Shown here piece after piece: positions 1 to 7,146 of a stretch of 64,000 bases of DNA. The DNA comes from Pseudomonas sp. EpS/L25. Its GTDB lineage: Bacteria > Pseudomonadota > Gammaproteobacteria > Pseudomonadales > Pseudomonadaceae. A program made the translations under genes and the position numbers. Position 1 is the first letter of the stretch; each line of letters opens with the position of its first letter. Location: NCBI RefSeq assembly GCF_001512295.1, contig NZ_LNUP01000002.1, forward strand, positions 1,553,546 to 1,617,545, written 5' to 3'. The notes beneath the pieces are model-generated. The model made no database searches and had not been told where the DNA came from. It saw only the letters and a list, made by a program, of their open reading frames with translations.

Positions 1-67
1 CCTTCCAGCGATCCCACATCAACGCTTTCTGGCTTTCGGTGTAGTAGATCCGAGGTCTTTGTTTCAT
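1..67 (-). CDS. IS30-family transposase, N-terminal fragment (runs off the window)
   Basis: The minus strand starts with ATG at 67 and reads MKQRPRIYYTESQKALMWDRWK before the window ends. This opening (basic start, then a helix with LMWDRW) is what I recognise from IS30-family transposases, DDE enzymes that cut and join the element ends. Only about 22 residues are visible, so catalytic residues cannot be checked. A candidate terminal inverted repeat lies just upstream at about 95-130. The family call rests on recall of the N-terminus alone. Confidence 0.6.
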   Translation of the reverse strand, partial: MKQRPRIYYTESQKALMWDRWK

Positions 68-130
68 CTGCAACACCCTCCTGCTTACGCAGGATTTAGT
101 GTGTTGCGTTCACCGGTTGAATCCACACTA
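1..130. mobile_element. End of an IS30-type insertion sequence
   Basis: The window opens inside an insertion sequence. The transposase start codon is at 67, and outside it lies GTTGCGTTCACCGGTTGAAT (about 103-122), whose central CAACCGGT-type palindrome resembles IS30-family ends. The exact outer boundary is uncertain, between about 121 and 132, because the other end and the target duplication lie outside the window. The element abuts the 3' part of a LysR-type gene, so the insertion appears to have destroyed that gene. Confidence 0.55.
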
Positions 131-454
131 CAAAGCGGACAGTCGGGCATGGGGCGGGCATACGGGCAGTGGTTTCGCGAACAAGGCCTGGACGTGAGCC
201 GGGCGATCTTCTGCAACAACCTGTTGGCGCAAATCGGTTTGGCCGTCAGCGGTCTCGCCACTTCCTACCTGCCGCGTCGTTCACTGCAACGAATGATCGA
301 TGGCGGCCAACTGGTAGCCCTGGACGTGACTCCGGCCTTGCCGCCCTTGCAATACCAGGTGATCTACCGCCCAGCGGAGACGGACCCCTTCCTCGGCGGG
401 ATCATGGAGATCGCGTTGGCAACCTGTGACTTCGGCAAGTTCATCATGCATTAG
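131..454 (+). pseudogene. LysR-family regulator, 3' remnant cut by the IS
   Basis: The open frame from the IS edge to the TAG at 452-454 encodes about 105 residues that read like the last third of a LysR effector-binding domain: GMGRAYGQWFREQGLD, then NNLLAQIGLAVSGLATSYLP, which matches the usual 'G.G.a.lP' segment, then IDGGQLVAL. The helix-turn-helix half is absent, and the frame upstream is insertion-sequence DNA. It has no start or ribosome site of its own, so I regard it as a non-functional fragment. The regulated gene cannot be inferred. Confidence 0.65.
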
Positions 455-793
455 GGTCGCTAGCGCATCCCCGGGTCGTGCAACAGCTACCGCAGTGGGC
501 ACGCTTTCGCTGGCCAACCTCGCCGAGGCTGGGCAAAGTCTCGCGACGCCATCTTGGATGGCGCTCGCCGGGAGGGGCGGATCGGCGATCGATACCACTC
601 GATCGCGCCGAGGGGCTCTTGGCCGGCGGCATCGATACTGCCGCCGGCGCTGAAACGGCCCGAGCCTGTGGTGGCCTCCGCGCCAACCTTTTGGGAAGGG
701 CTCAGGTCCGGCCGCGCCCCATGACCCTGGGTTCAAGGCCACACGGCATGACCGGCAATCCGGACTGACCGACCTGGGCTGAAGGTCTTGAGC
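455..793. other. Intergenic, nothing recognised
   Basis: This stretch holds open frames on both strands, but their products are Arg/Ala/Pro-rich and low in complexity, as expected from GC-rich non-coding DNA. No ribosome site or domain supports any of them. It may hold the original promoter side of the interrupted LysR locus. Confidence 0.4.
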
Positions 794-1525
794 CTACCGA
801 CTCAACTCATAGACGCACAGGTTCACCGAGGCCGCCAGGTTCAGGGATTCGATGGCGCCTGAGCCGGCGATGGTGAAGGGCTGGGCGTTCAGGGCCGTGA
901 GCTGCTCCCGGGGGACGCCGCGGGCTTCGTTGCCGAACAGATAGCAGTCGAAGGTCTGGAACCCGGCCGACTGGATCGGCGCGCCCTGCATGTCCAGGCA
1001 GGCGATGCGCGGGAAACGCGCGGGCAGGCCGGCGAGTTCGACGTCGAGCTCCAGCGGGGTGTGGAAGATGGCGCCCATGCTGGCGCGGACGACCTTGGGA
1101 TTGTAAGGGTCGACGCTGCCCGGACTGAGCAGGCAGCGGAAGCGGCCGAACCAGGCCAGGGTGCGCAGGATGGTGCCCAGGTTGCCGGGGTCCTGGATCT
1201 CGTGCAGGTAGAGGGCGCGCTCGCCGTCGGCCGAGGCGGCTAGGGCCTGCTCGGGCGCAGGCATGGGCACCACGGCGATGATGCCCTGCGGCGTCTTGGT
1301 ATCGGCGATTTGCGCCATCTGCCGGTCGCTGACCAGGTGCGTCCGGAACGGACTCTGCCAGTGCTCGTAGGCGCTCGTGACATAGAGTTCGGCGCGCTGC
1401 AACTGGGGATTACCCAGCGCGGCCTTTTGCAGCTCCAGCGCCAGGTGCTCGCCCTCCACCAGGAAGTGTCCGAATTCGGCGCGGTACTTCTTCTGATGGA
1501 GTTTCTTGATGTCGTCGAGCTTCAT
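794..1525 (-). CDS. TrmH/SpoU-family RNA 2'-O-methyltransferase
   Basis: 243 residues. Members of this SPOUT family use S-adenosylmethionine to methylate a ribose 2'-OH in tRNA or rRNA. The N-terminal substrate-binding part (1-95) starts with KKLHQKKYRAEFGHFLVEGEH, the typical 'K..R...g.f.vEG' opening. The knotted C-terminal domain carries all three signature motifs: QDPGNLGTILRT (about 131-142), LFGNEARGVP (about 194-203) and IESLNLAASVNLCVYE (about 224-239). Its ATG overlaps the TGA of the upstream FAD gene by one base (TGATG at 1527-1523), so translation is probably coupled. The exact RNA target cannot be told from sequence. Confidence 0.9.
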   Translation of the reverse strand: MKLDDIKKLHQKKYRAEFGHFLVEGEHLALELQKAALGNPQLQRAELYVTSAYEHWQSPFRTHLVSDRQMAQIADTKTPQGIIAVVPMPAPEQALAASADGERALYLHEIQDPGNLGTILRTLAWFGRFRCLLSPGSVDPYNPKVVRASMGAIFHTPLELDVELAGLPARFPRIACLDMQGAPIQSAGFQTFDCYLFGNEARGVPREQLTALNAQPFTIAGSGAIESLNLAASVNLCVYELSR

Positions 1526-3174
1526 CAGCCAGCGGCCCGGTCGAGCGGGGCGTGCAGCGCGTCGGCATCGGCGAGCATCGACCTGGCCAGGGCCTCGGCC
1601 ACCTTGATGCCATCCACGCCGGCGGAGAGGATGCCGCCGGCATAACCGGCGCCTTCACCGGCCGGATAGAGGCCGCGCAGGTTCAGGCTCTGCAGGCTGG
1701 CGTTGTCACGGGTGATGCGCACCGGCGAAGAGGTGCGAGTCTCGATGCCGGTCAGGATGGCGTCATGGCGATCGAAGCCGCGGATCTGCTTGCCGAAGGC
1801 GGGCAGCGCCTCGCGGATGGCCTCGATGGCGTAGGCGGGTAGCGATGGCGCCAGGTCGCCCAGGCGCACGCCGGGCTTGTAGGAGGGCTCGACGTCACCG
1901 AAGGCGGTGGAGGGCACGCCGCGAATGAAATCGCCGACCAGCTGGCCGGGCGCGCAGTAGTCGCTACCCCCCAGTTCGAAGGCGCGCGATTCCAGGCGTT
2001 CCTGCAACTCGACACCGGCCAGCGGATCGCCGGGGAAGTCCTGCTCGGGATTGATGCCCACCACGATGCCGGAGTTGGCGTTGCGCTCGTTGCGCGAGTA
2101 CTGGCTCATGCCGTTGGTGACGACCCGGCCCGGCTCGGAGGTGGCGGCCACCACGGTACCGCCCGGGCACATGCAGAAGCTGTACACGGCGCGGCCATTC
2201 TTGGCGTGATGGACCACCTTGTAGTCGGCGGCGCCGAGCTCCGGGTGGCCCGCGTATTTGCCCAGGCGGGCCTCGTCGATCATGCCCTGGGGGTGTTCGA
2301 TGCGGAAACCGATGGCGAAGGGCTTGGCCTCGATGAACACGCCCTGGCGCTGCAGCATGCGGAAGGTGTCACGGGAACTGTGGCCCAGCGCGAGCACCAC
2401 ATGGCGGCTGCGCAGGGTCTCGCCGCTGGCGAGCACCACGCCTTCGAGCTGGTCGCCATCGATCAGCAGATCGGTCACCTTGCTCTCGAAGCGGACCTCG
2501 CCACCCAGCACGATGATTTCCTCGCGCATGGCCGCCACCACGCCGGTGAGACGGAAGGTGCCGATGTGCGGCTTGCTGACGTAGAGGATCTCCTCCGGCG
2601 CACCGGCGCGGACGAATTCATGCATCACCTTGCGGGCGTAGAACTTCGGGTCCTTGATTTGGCTGTAGAGCTTGCCGTCGGAAAACAGCCCGGCACCGCC
2701 TTCCCCGAATTGCACGTTGGACTCGGGCGTCAGCACCTTCTTGCGCCAGAGGGCCCAGGTGTCCTTGGTGCGGCTGCGCACATCCTTGCCGCGCTCCAGC
2801 ACGATGGGCTTGAAGCCCATCTGGGCCAGCAGCAGGGCGGCGAACAGGCCGCAGGGACCGAAACCCACCACCAGCGGGCGCTCGGTCAGCGTCGCCGGCG
2901 CCTGGCCGACCGGGTAGTAGCCGGTATCCGGCGCCGGGCGCACCTGCAGGTCGTTGGCGAAGCGCGCCAGCACCGCCGCCTCGTCGCGTACTTCCAGATC
3001 GATGATGTAGATGAACAGGATGACGCTGTTCTTCTTGCGCGCATCGTAGCTGCGCTTGAACACGGTGAAGTCGAGCAGATCGGCGTCGCGCAGCTTCAGG
3101 CGATCCAGGATGGCCTGGCGCAGCTCGGCGGGGGTGTGGTCGAGCGGCAGGGACAGTTCGTTGATGCGAATCAT
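1525..3174 (-). CDS. NAD(P)/FAD-dependent oxidoreductase
   Basis: 549 residues from the ATG at 3174 (MIRINELSLP); an in-frame codon ten residues upstream is less likely because AGGATCC sits about 5 bases before 3174. The first ~95 residues form a separate domain rich in basic residues (VFKRSYDARKKNSVILFIYI). A Rossmann dinucleotide motif follows (VVGFGPCGLFAALLLAQMGF, about 102-121). FGEGGAGLFSDGKLYSQ and the C-terminal GLYPAGEGAGYAGGILSAG are characteristic of this family of large soluble flavoproteins, whose substrate is generally unknown. It is translationally coupled to the downstream TrmH-type methyltransferase. Confidence 0.85.
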   Translation of the reverse strand: MIRINELSLPLDHTPAELRQAILDRLKLRDADLLDFTVFKRSYDARKKNSVILFIYIIDLEVRDEAAVLARFANDLQVRPAPDTGYYPVGQAPATLTERPLVVGFGPCGLFAALLLAQMGFKPIVLERGKDVRSRTKDTWALWRKKVLTPESNVQFGEGGAGLFSDGKLYSQIKDPKFYARKVMHEFVRAGAPEEILYVSKPHIGTFRLTGVVAAMREEIIVLGGEVRFESKVTDLLIDGDQLEGVVLASGETLRSRHVVLALGHSSRDTFRMLQRQGVFIEAKPFAIGFRIEHPQGMIDEARLGKYAGHPELGAADYKVVHHAKNGRAVYSFCMCPGGTVVAATSEPGRVVTNGMSQYSRNERNANSGIVVGINPEQDFPGDPLAGVELQERLESRAFELGGSDYCAPGQLVGDFIRGVPSTAFGDVEPSYKPGVRLGDLAPSLPAYAIEAIREALPAFGKQIRGFDRHDAILTGIETRTSSPVRITRDNASLQSLNLRGLYPAGEGAGYAGGILSAGVDGIKVAEALARSMLADADALHAPLDRAAG

Positions 3175-3341
3175 GACAAGGATCCTGGCCGGTGACTCCG
3201 GCAAAGGAAGGGACGAGGAGGGGTAGGGCGGCGATTGTACCCGCCGGCCCCGGCGCTGTCAGGCCGAGGCGATGGGCGCTCGGGCGGGCCGGCCAGCGGT
3301 CGTCCTGGCGATCGCTGATTCGTCCCGCGACGTTATCGGCT

Positions 3342-3347
3342 TATAAT
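3342..3347 (+). promoter_or_regulatory. Possible -10 box for the rlmE-like gene
   Basis: A perfect TATAAT lies 72 bases before the rlmE-like ATG, in the 245-base divergent region shared with the FAD oxidoreductase. No good -35 match (TTGACA) stands 16-18 bases upstream, so this is a moderate-confidence promoter call. Confidence 0.45.
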
Positions 3348-3419
3348 CGCCGCCACTTCGCGGCCGGCCAGGCTTGGCGTGCGTCCGCTCCTCACCCGCT
3401 TTCCCGTGGTAGCTCCAAC

Positions 3420-4040
3420 ATGAAAAGATCCAAAAGCAGCCGGCGCTGGCTGGATGAACACGTCAACGATCCCTTCGTCAAACGCGCTCAGAAAGACGGC
3501 CTGCGCTCGCGCTCCAGCTACAAGCTGATCGAGCTCAACGAGAAGGACAAGCTGATCCGCCCCGGCATGCTGGTCATGGACCTGGGCTCGGCTCCCGGCG
3601 GCTGGTCGCAGGTGGCCGGTGGCATCGTCGGCGAGCAGGGGCGGGTGGTGGCGACCGACATCCTGCCCATGGGCGCCCTGGACAACGTCGACTTCGTCCA
3701 AGGCGACTTCACCGACGATGCCGTCTTCCAGAAGATCCTCGGCGTGCTCGATGGCCGCAAGCCCGATCTGATCGTCTCCGACATCGCCCCCAACATCAGT
3801 GGCGTCGCGGCCGCCGACCAGGCCGCCGCCATGTACCTGGTGGAACTGACCCTCGACATGGTGCGCCAGGTGCTCAAGCCCGGCGGCAACTACGTGGTCA
3901 AGGTCTTCCAGGGCGAAGGCTCCGACGTCTTCCTGAAAGACGTGCGTACCTCCTTCGAGAAGGTCTCGATCCGCAAGCCCGAAGCCTCGCGCCCGCGTTC
4001 GCGCGAGGTCTATCTGGTGGGCAAGGGTTTCAAGGGCTGA
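3420..4040 (+). CDS. rlmE: RlmE/FtsJ-type 23S rRNA 2'-O-methyltransferase
   Basis: 206 residues from ATG 3420, the usual length. RlmE methylates the 2'-OH of U2552 in 23S rRNA late in large-subunit assembly. Visible features: RSSYKLIE (catalytic Lys), the SAM motif [21 protein letters not shown] (catalytic Asp), VVKVFQGEG (second catalytic Lys) and SREVYLV (Glu), giving the complete K-D-K-E set. Neighbours are unusual: no yhbY or ftsH follows, although rlmE normally sits with them in Pseudomonas. The sequence also looks divergent from the usual pseudomonad protein ([20 protein letters not shown] against MARSKTS-type starts from memory). It may be a second copy. Confidence 0.88.
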   Translation: MKRSKSSRRWLDEHVNDPFVKRAQKDGLRSRSSYKLIELNEKDKLIRPGMLVMDLGSAPGGWSQVAGGIVGEQGRVVATDILPMGALDNVDFVQGDFTDDAVFQKILGVLDGRKPDLIVSDIAPNISGVAAADQAAAMYLVELTLDMVRQVLKPGGNYVVKVFQGEGSDVFLKDVRTSFEKVSIRKPEASRPRSREVYLVGKGFKG

Positions 4041-4340
4041 GCAGCCCAGGCCCAGGCGTTCGGGCGCGCATCGATCCGATCGACAGCGCTGTCACCGTGC
4101 CTTCGCCCGGCGGCTTTTCAGAAAAAGCCCCAGGTTCGTCCGCTTCGGTCCCGCTGCTCCGCTGAGCTGACCCGTGTTGGGGAGGCAGAGAAGCCTAAGG
4201 GATTCTGCCCGGAGGCGAAGTCAAACCTCGGTGCGCGCCGGTTATGACGGCTACCGTGCATTGAGACGGACGGTGGGGAACGATGCCTACCAGGTGCTAT
4301 CAGACTGCCATCGAGGGTAGCTCTTGCAGGGATAGCCACT
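4041..4340. other. Intergenic, nothing recognised
   Basis: No supported gene. A minus-strand frame of 73 codons (4118-4339) has no recognisable product or ribosome site. Confidence 0.4.
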
Positions 4341-4799
4341 ATGGATCGTGTCGTCGCCCAGATCTCCCAGTCTCTGAGCTGGGATTATCTCATCGCACTG
4401 GAAAGCAGCCTCAACGCGCGTGGTGTCATGAACACAAAGATCCAGGCTGAGTTGGATCACCATGCGCTCAACCTGGCACGTCGCTACCTGATGAAAAAGG
4501 GCCGGCTGGGTGCGGGGCCCTTCTCGGCCGCGGAGGAAGAGATTCTCGATGCCCTCGCCGAAGCCGTAACGACGTTGCGGCGCTCGGGTCGCTTACCACA
4601 CGACATCATCAAGAGCCTAGGCGCTGGCGGGCTCATCGCCGCGGTGCAGCGCAGCGTCTCCCATTGCGGTCTGCTACGGTGCCGCACCGATTTTGAGTCC
4701 GATGCGGTGCTGCGGGGTATCTTCGAAGCTATCGTGAATCGCCATCCGACAGCGTTCAGTGCCGAAACCGTAAGATTGGCGAGTTTGCACGCGGTTTAG
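4341..4799 (+). CDS. Hypothetical protein, 152 residues
   Basis: The ATG at 4341 opens a frame with protein-like composition: acidic and basic helices alternate (ALNLARRYLMKKGRL, AEEEILDALAEAVTTLRRSG), and there is no transmembrane segment or signal peptide. I do not recognise a family. The upstream ribosome site is weak (CAGGGA, about 10 bases before). It stands alone between rlmE and a long non-coding stretch. The all-helical look would suit a small regulatory or effector protein, but that is speculation. Confidence 0.45.
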   Translation: MDRVVAQISQSLSWDYLIALESSLNARGVMNTKIQAELDHHALNLARRYLMKKGRLGAGPFSAAEEEILDALAEAVTTLRRSGRLPHDIIKSLGAGGLIAAVQRSVSHCGLLRCRTDFESDAVLRGIFEAIVNRHPTAFSAETVRLASLHAV

Positions 4800-5511
4800 C
4801 CGGCGCCTGCCATTCCAAGCGGTTGGATGACCTGTCGCCTGTAGCGGGAACAGGTTGGGCTCAGGCGCCCAGTCGCGAGCAGATAGACGCCGAGCAGGCT
4901 ATCCGTCCCCGCATCGTCGACCGACGCGGACAAGCCAGGGCCTGGCAAGTCGTGGGGATGACAAGGCTGCGACGCCCGAAGTTCTTACCTGGAAAGCGTC
5001 AGGTCCGACGCCAACACGGGCATCGAGGCTCCTGACCGATAGGCCATCCTGAGGGCGTTGCCATCATCTCGTTCCCGTTCTTCAGAAAGATTACGGAAGC
5101 CGCTGTCGCCAGGGGCGGGGTGAACGGGCTACCGAGAGTCGATGCGCTTTAATAAGCGACGGAGCGACACGTTCCGGATCCGTTTTACCCTTGATCGGCG
5201 GCCTTCCCGGCTGTCCTGGCCTGCCAACGGATCTTGGACCGAGACCCCTGCAGCGCCCTCGCGAGGGGACGTTCGTGGGCGAACGCGCTACGGCAGTATC
5301 GCATCCCGTGAATCCCCGTTGGCCGCCCAGATAGCGCGTGGCGCTTGCCAGGGCTTGCTCATGTGCAGGTCCCGGACCCGGGAGGGTGTCCCGGGAAGAT
5401 ATCCGGTCGCCCGTCCCGCCGTGTTTTAGATCGCTGGTAATAGTGGCCATTGAACGGAGGCCGTCGTAGTGCTTCTGACATTAGGCGAATGTCATTTACA
5501 GGAGAGCACAG
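4800..5511. other. Intergenic, 0.7 kb without a supported gene
   Basis: Several short frames exist (for example 4823-5035 and 5142-5429), but their translations are Arg/Pro/Ser-rich with no domain and no convincing ribosome site. A hairpin around 5376-5394 (CCCGGGAGGGTGTCCCGGG) may fold in RNA. Nothing else is recognised. Confidence 0.35.
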
Positions 5512-5694
5512 ATGTCTGACGAAGCTAAAACCCGGATAGATGCAGGAGCGCGGCGGGAAGATCTACCGCCTACACTGGAAGAAACGCAGGCCAGGAATGC
5601 AGCGCTACGTTTGGAAAAAATGGCAAAACAGCGCCAGCGGGAACGTTCGGATCTTTCGATAACAGCGGACAGGAACGACAAGTTGGTTCCCTGA
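5512..5694 (+). CDS. Small hydrophilic hypothetical protein, 60 residues
   Basis: ATG 5512 is preceded by a good ribosome site (AGGAG at 5501-5505). The product is highly charged and probably helical or disordered: MSDEAKTRIDAG, LEETQARNAALRLEKMAKQRQRERSD. There are no cysteines and no membrane segment. I do not recognise the family. The strong ribosome site and the charged, Gly-poor composition argue for a real gene. Confidence 0.6.
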   Translation: MSDEAKTRIDAGARREDLPPTLEETQARNAALRLEKMAKQRQRERSDLSITADRNDKLVP

Positions 5695-6566
5695 TCTTAC
5701 GATTGCCCTGGATCAGCCGCTTCTTTACCGGTGGTGTGCCCCTTCACGTAGGGCTTATATGGGTACTGAGGAGTTGCTCTGCTTTGCTGTTCATCTTTTT
5801 CACTGCGCAGATGGCTTCGATTTTCCAGTGGGCTCGCTCTTTTACCCGGCGCGCCCTATAGGCGAAGGTAACTGATCCGCTCAGCACCGGCGCCTGGCGC
5901 TTTCCGACCGCTTCGGTCCCCTTGAGTCTGGTCGAGACGGCGATCACCGAGGATGGAGCAGGTCGGCAATCCAGCTCCGTCTGGCGCTTGACCACTTGCC
6001 GAGGCGCTTCGTTGTGAAGGCGCGGTATTCCGCCGCTTGTCGTAATGACCTGCGCCGGGCGAACCGACTACCAATGCCAACGATCCGGGCGCTGGACGCT
6101 GCATCCAGAATTGCCGCTTACGTCACTGAGCGCAGGGAAATACGCATAGCGCAACCTCTCCTTTTCTGCGTTTATAAAGCAGCTCAAAAATACCGCGAGT
6201 GTATATCCATAGGTCGAATGCGAAGTTTGGAAAAGCTTATTTGCTCAAGAAGAGAGGGGATCAATAGCCAGGTTGGTTGGTAGGGATGTGGATATCGACA
6301 TATCGTTCGCCTGGAGCCCTTGATGCTTTTTACCTGAGCATGATTGGGTTCGTGGGGGCTTACCCGCAAGAGTGTGCTTTTGCTCGCAAATGGCCGGTGT
6401 CAATGGCGTCGCTTTGGATGCCATGGTTTAGTCGTCGTGGTTGCCTGAGGGTTACGCGGTCCTGAGTGGATTGTGGAGGCCATGTCGTAGTGCGACCTTT
6501 TCGAATTTCGTGGTTTTGTGCCTACCTGCTGTGCTGGTGGCACACGCATAGGTGTTTGGAGGTGCC
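5695..6566. other. Intergenic, nothing firmly supported
   Basis: The DNA here is less GC-rich than the surrounding chromosome. A minus-strand frame at 5744-5995 (GTG start, 83 codons) and a plus-strand frame at 5996-6283 are possible but show no domain or ribosome site. The composition suggests acquired or decaying DNA. Confidence 0.35.
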
Positions 6567-6668
6567 ATGCTAAAAGATTCAGCGTTTATAAAAGGTCTGT
6601 TGTATTTCTTGCTGATCGGCGTGGTCTTGTTGGTGTTGCTGTCCAGTCTGGTTTTCGATTCTTGGTAA
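6567..6668 (+). CDS. Putative 33-residue single-pass membrane peptide
   Basis: A strong Shine-Dalgarno sequence (GGAGGTG, 6558-6564) stands just before ATG 6567. The frame encodes MLKDSAFIKG, then a hydrophobic stretch of about 20 residues (LLYFLLIGVVLLVLLSSLVF), then DSW and a TAA at 6666-6668. Two lysines before the membrane segment and an acidic Asp-Ser-Trp end suggest an N-in orientation. It is too short to be found by ordinary gene callers. Small membrane peptides of this form include regulators of membrane complexes and type I toxins; nothing in the sequence decides between these. Confidence 0.55.
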   Translation: MLKDSAFIKGLLYFLLIGVVLLVLLSSLVFDSW

Positions 6669-7146
6669 GCGATCATCTTGGGTGGCCTGCTTATATGCCT
6701 CCCAGGAAGAGAATGGATTTTCCACCGTTGGTGGTGATTGAAGGCTCTTGAATTTGTGAGTGAATGCCGTGTTTGGAAAGCGCTCAGGTCATATCCCGTT
6801 TTGACTGCCCCGCTGTCTAGGGGGCCGGTGCCTTGAAGACGGTGAGTCGCGCACGCGAGGGCATGGGTTGGTCGTCTGGTAGTGGTGCCTTTGATCTTAC
6901 GGGTCACTCGATTTTGAAATAAGCGGGATGCTTGGTTTGAAGAGGTATTCGACCCGACGGTGCTCTTGGCGCAACAGCGGGGTGTTGATAGGGCCTGGAA
7001 TATATTGCAGGTCGCGAAGGCCTGGTTTGGTTGTTGCCATAATCTGATGGCTATTATTTGATACGTGGATGCTAGGCGAAAGCGCTACGGGTCCATGATG
7101 CCATTTCGTGATAGCCACAGTTGACATGGGCTGGGCAGAGGTGGTG
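6669..7146. other. Intergenic, upstream of the PAS-GGDEF-EAL gene
   Basis: No supported gene on either strand. The promoter of the downstream c-di-GMP gene should lie here, but I see no confident -10/-35 pair. Confidence 0.35.

Noticed and set aside
281-742. 153-codon minus-strand frame by the IS remnant
   Set aside because: Overlaps the LysR fragment in antisense and shows no recognisable domain.
2206-3195. Long plus-strand frame of 329 codons
   Set aside because: It is antisense to the FAD oxidoreductase, with a His/Gly/Gln-rich low-complexity product, a by-product of GC-rich third codon positions.
5744-5995. 83-codon minus-strand frame with GTG start
   Set aside because: Composition is not impossible for a protein, but there is no ribosome site, no domain and no neighbour to support it.
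6452-6907. 151-codon minus-strand frame
   Set aside because: Antisense to the small membrane peptide region, no ribosome site, no recognisable domain, unlikely composition (Thr/His/Arg-rich).
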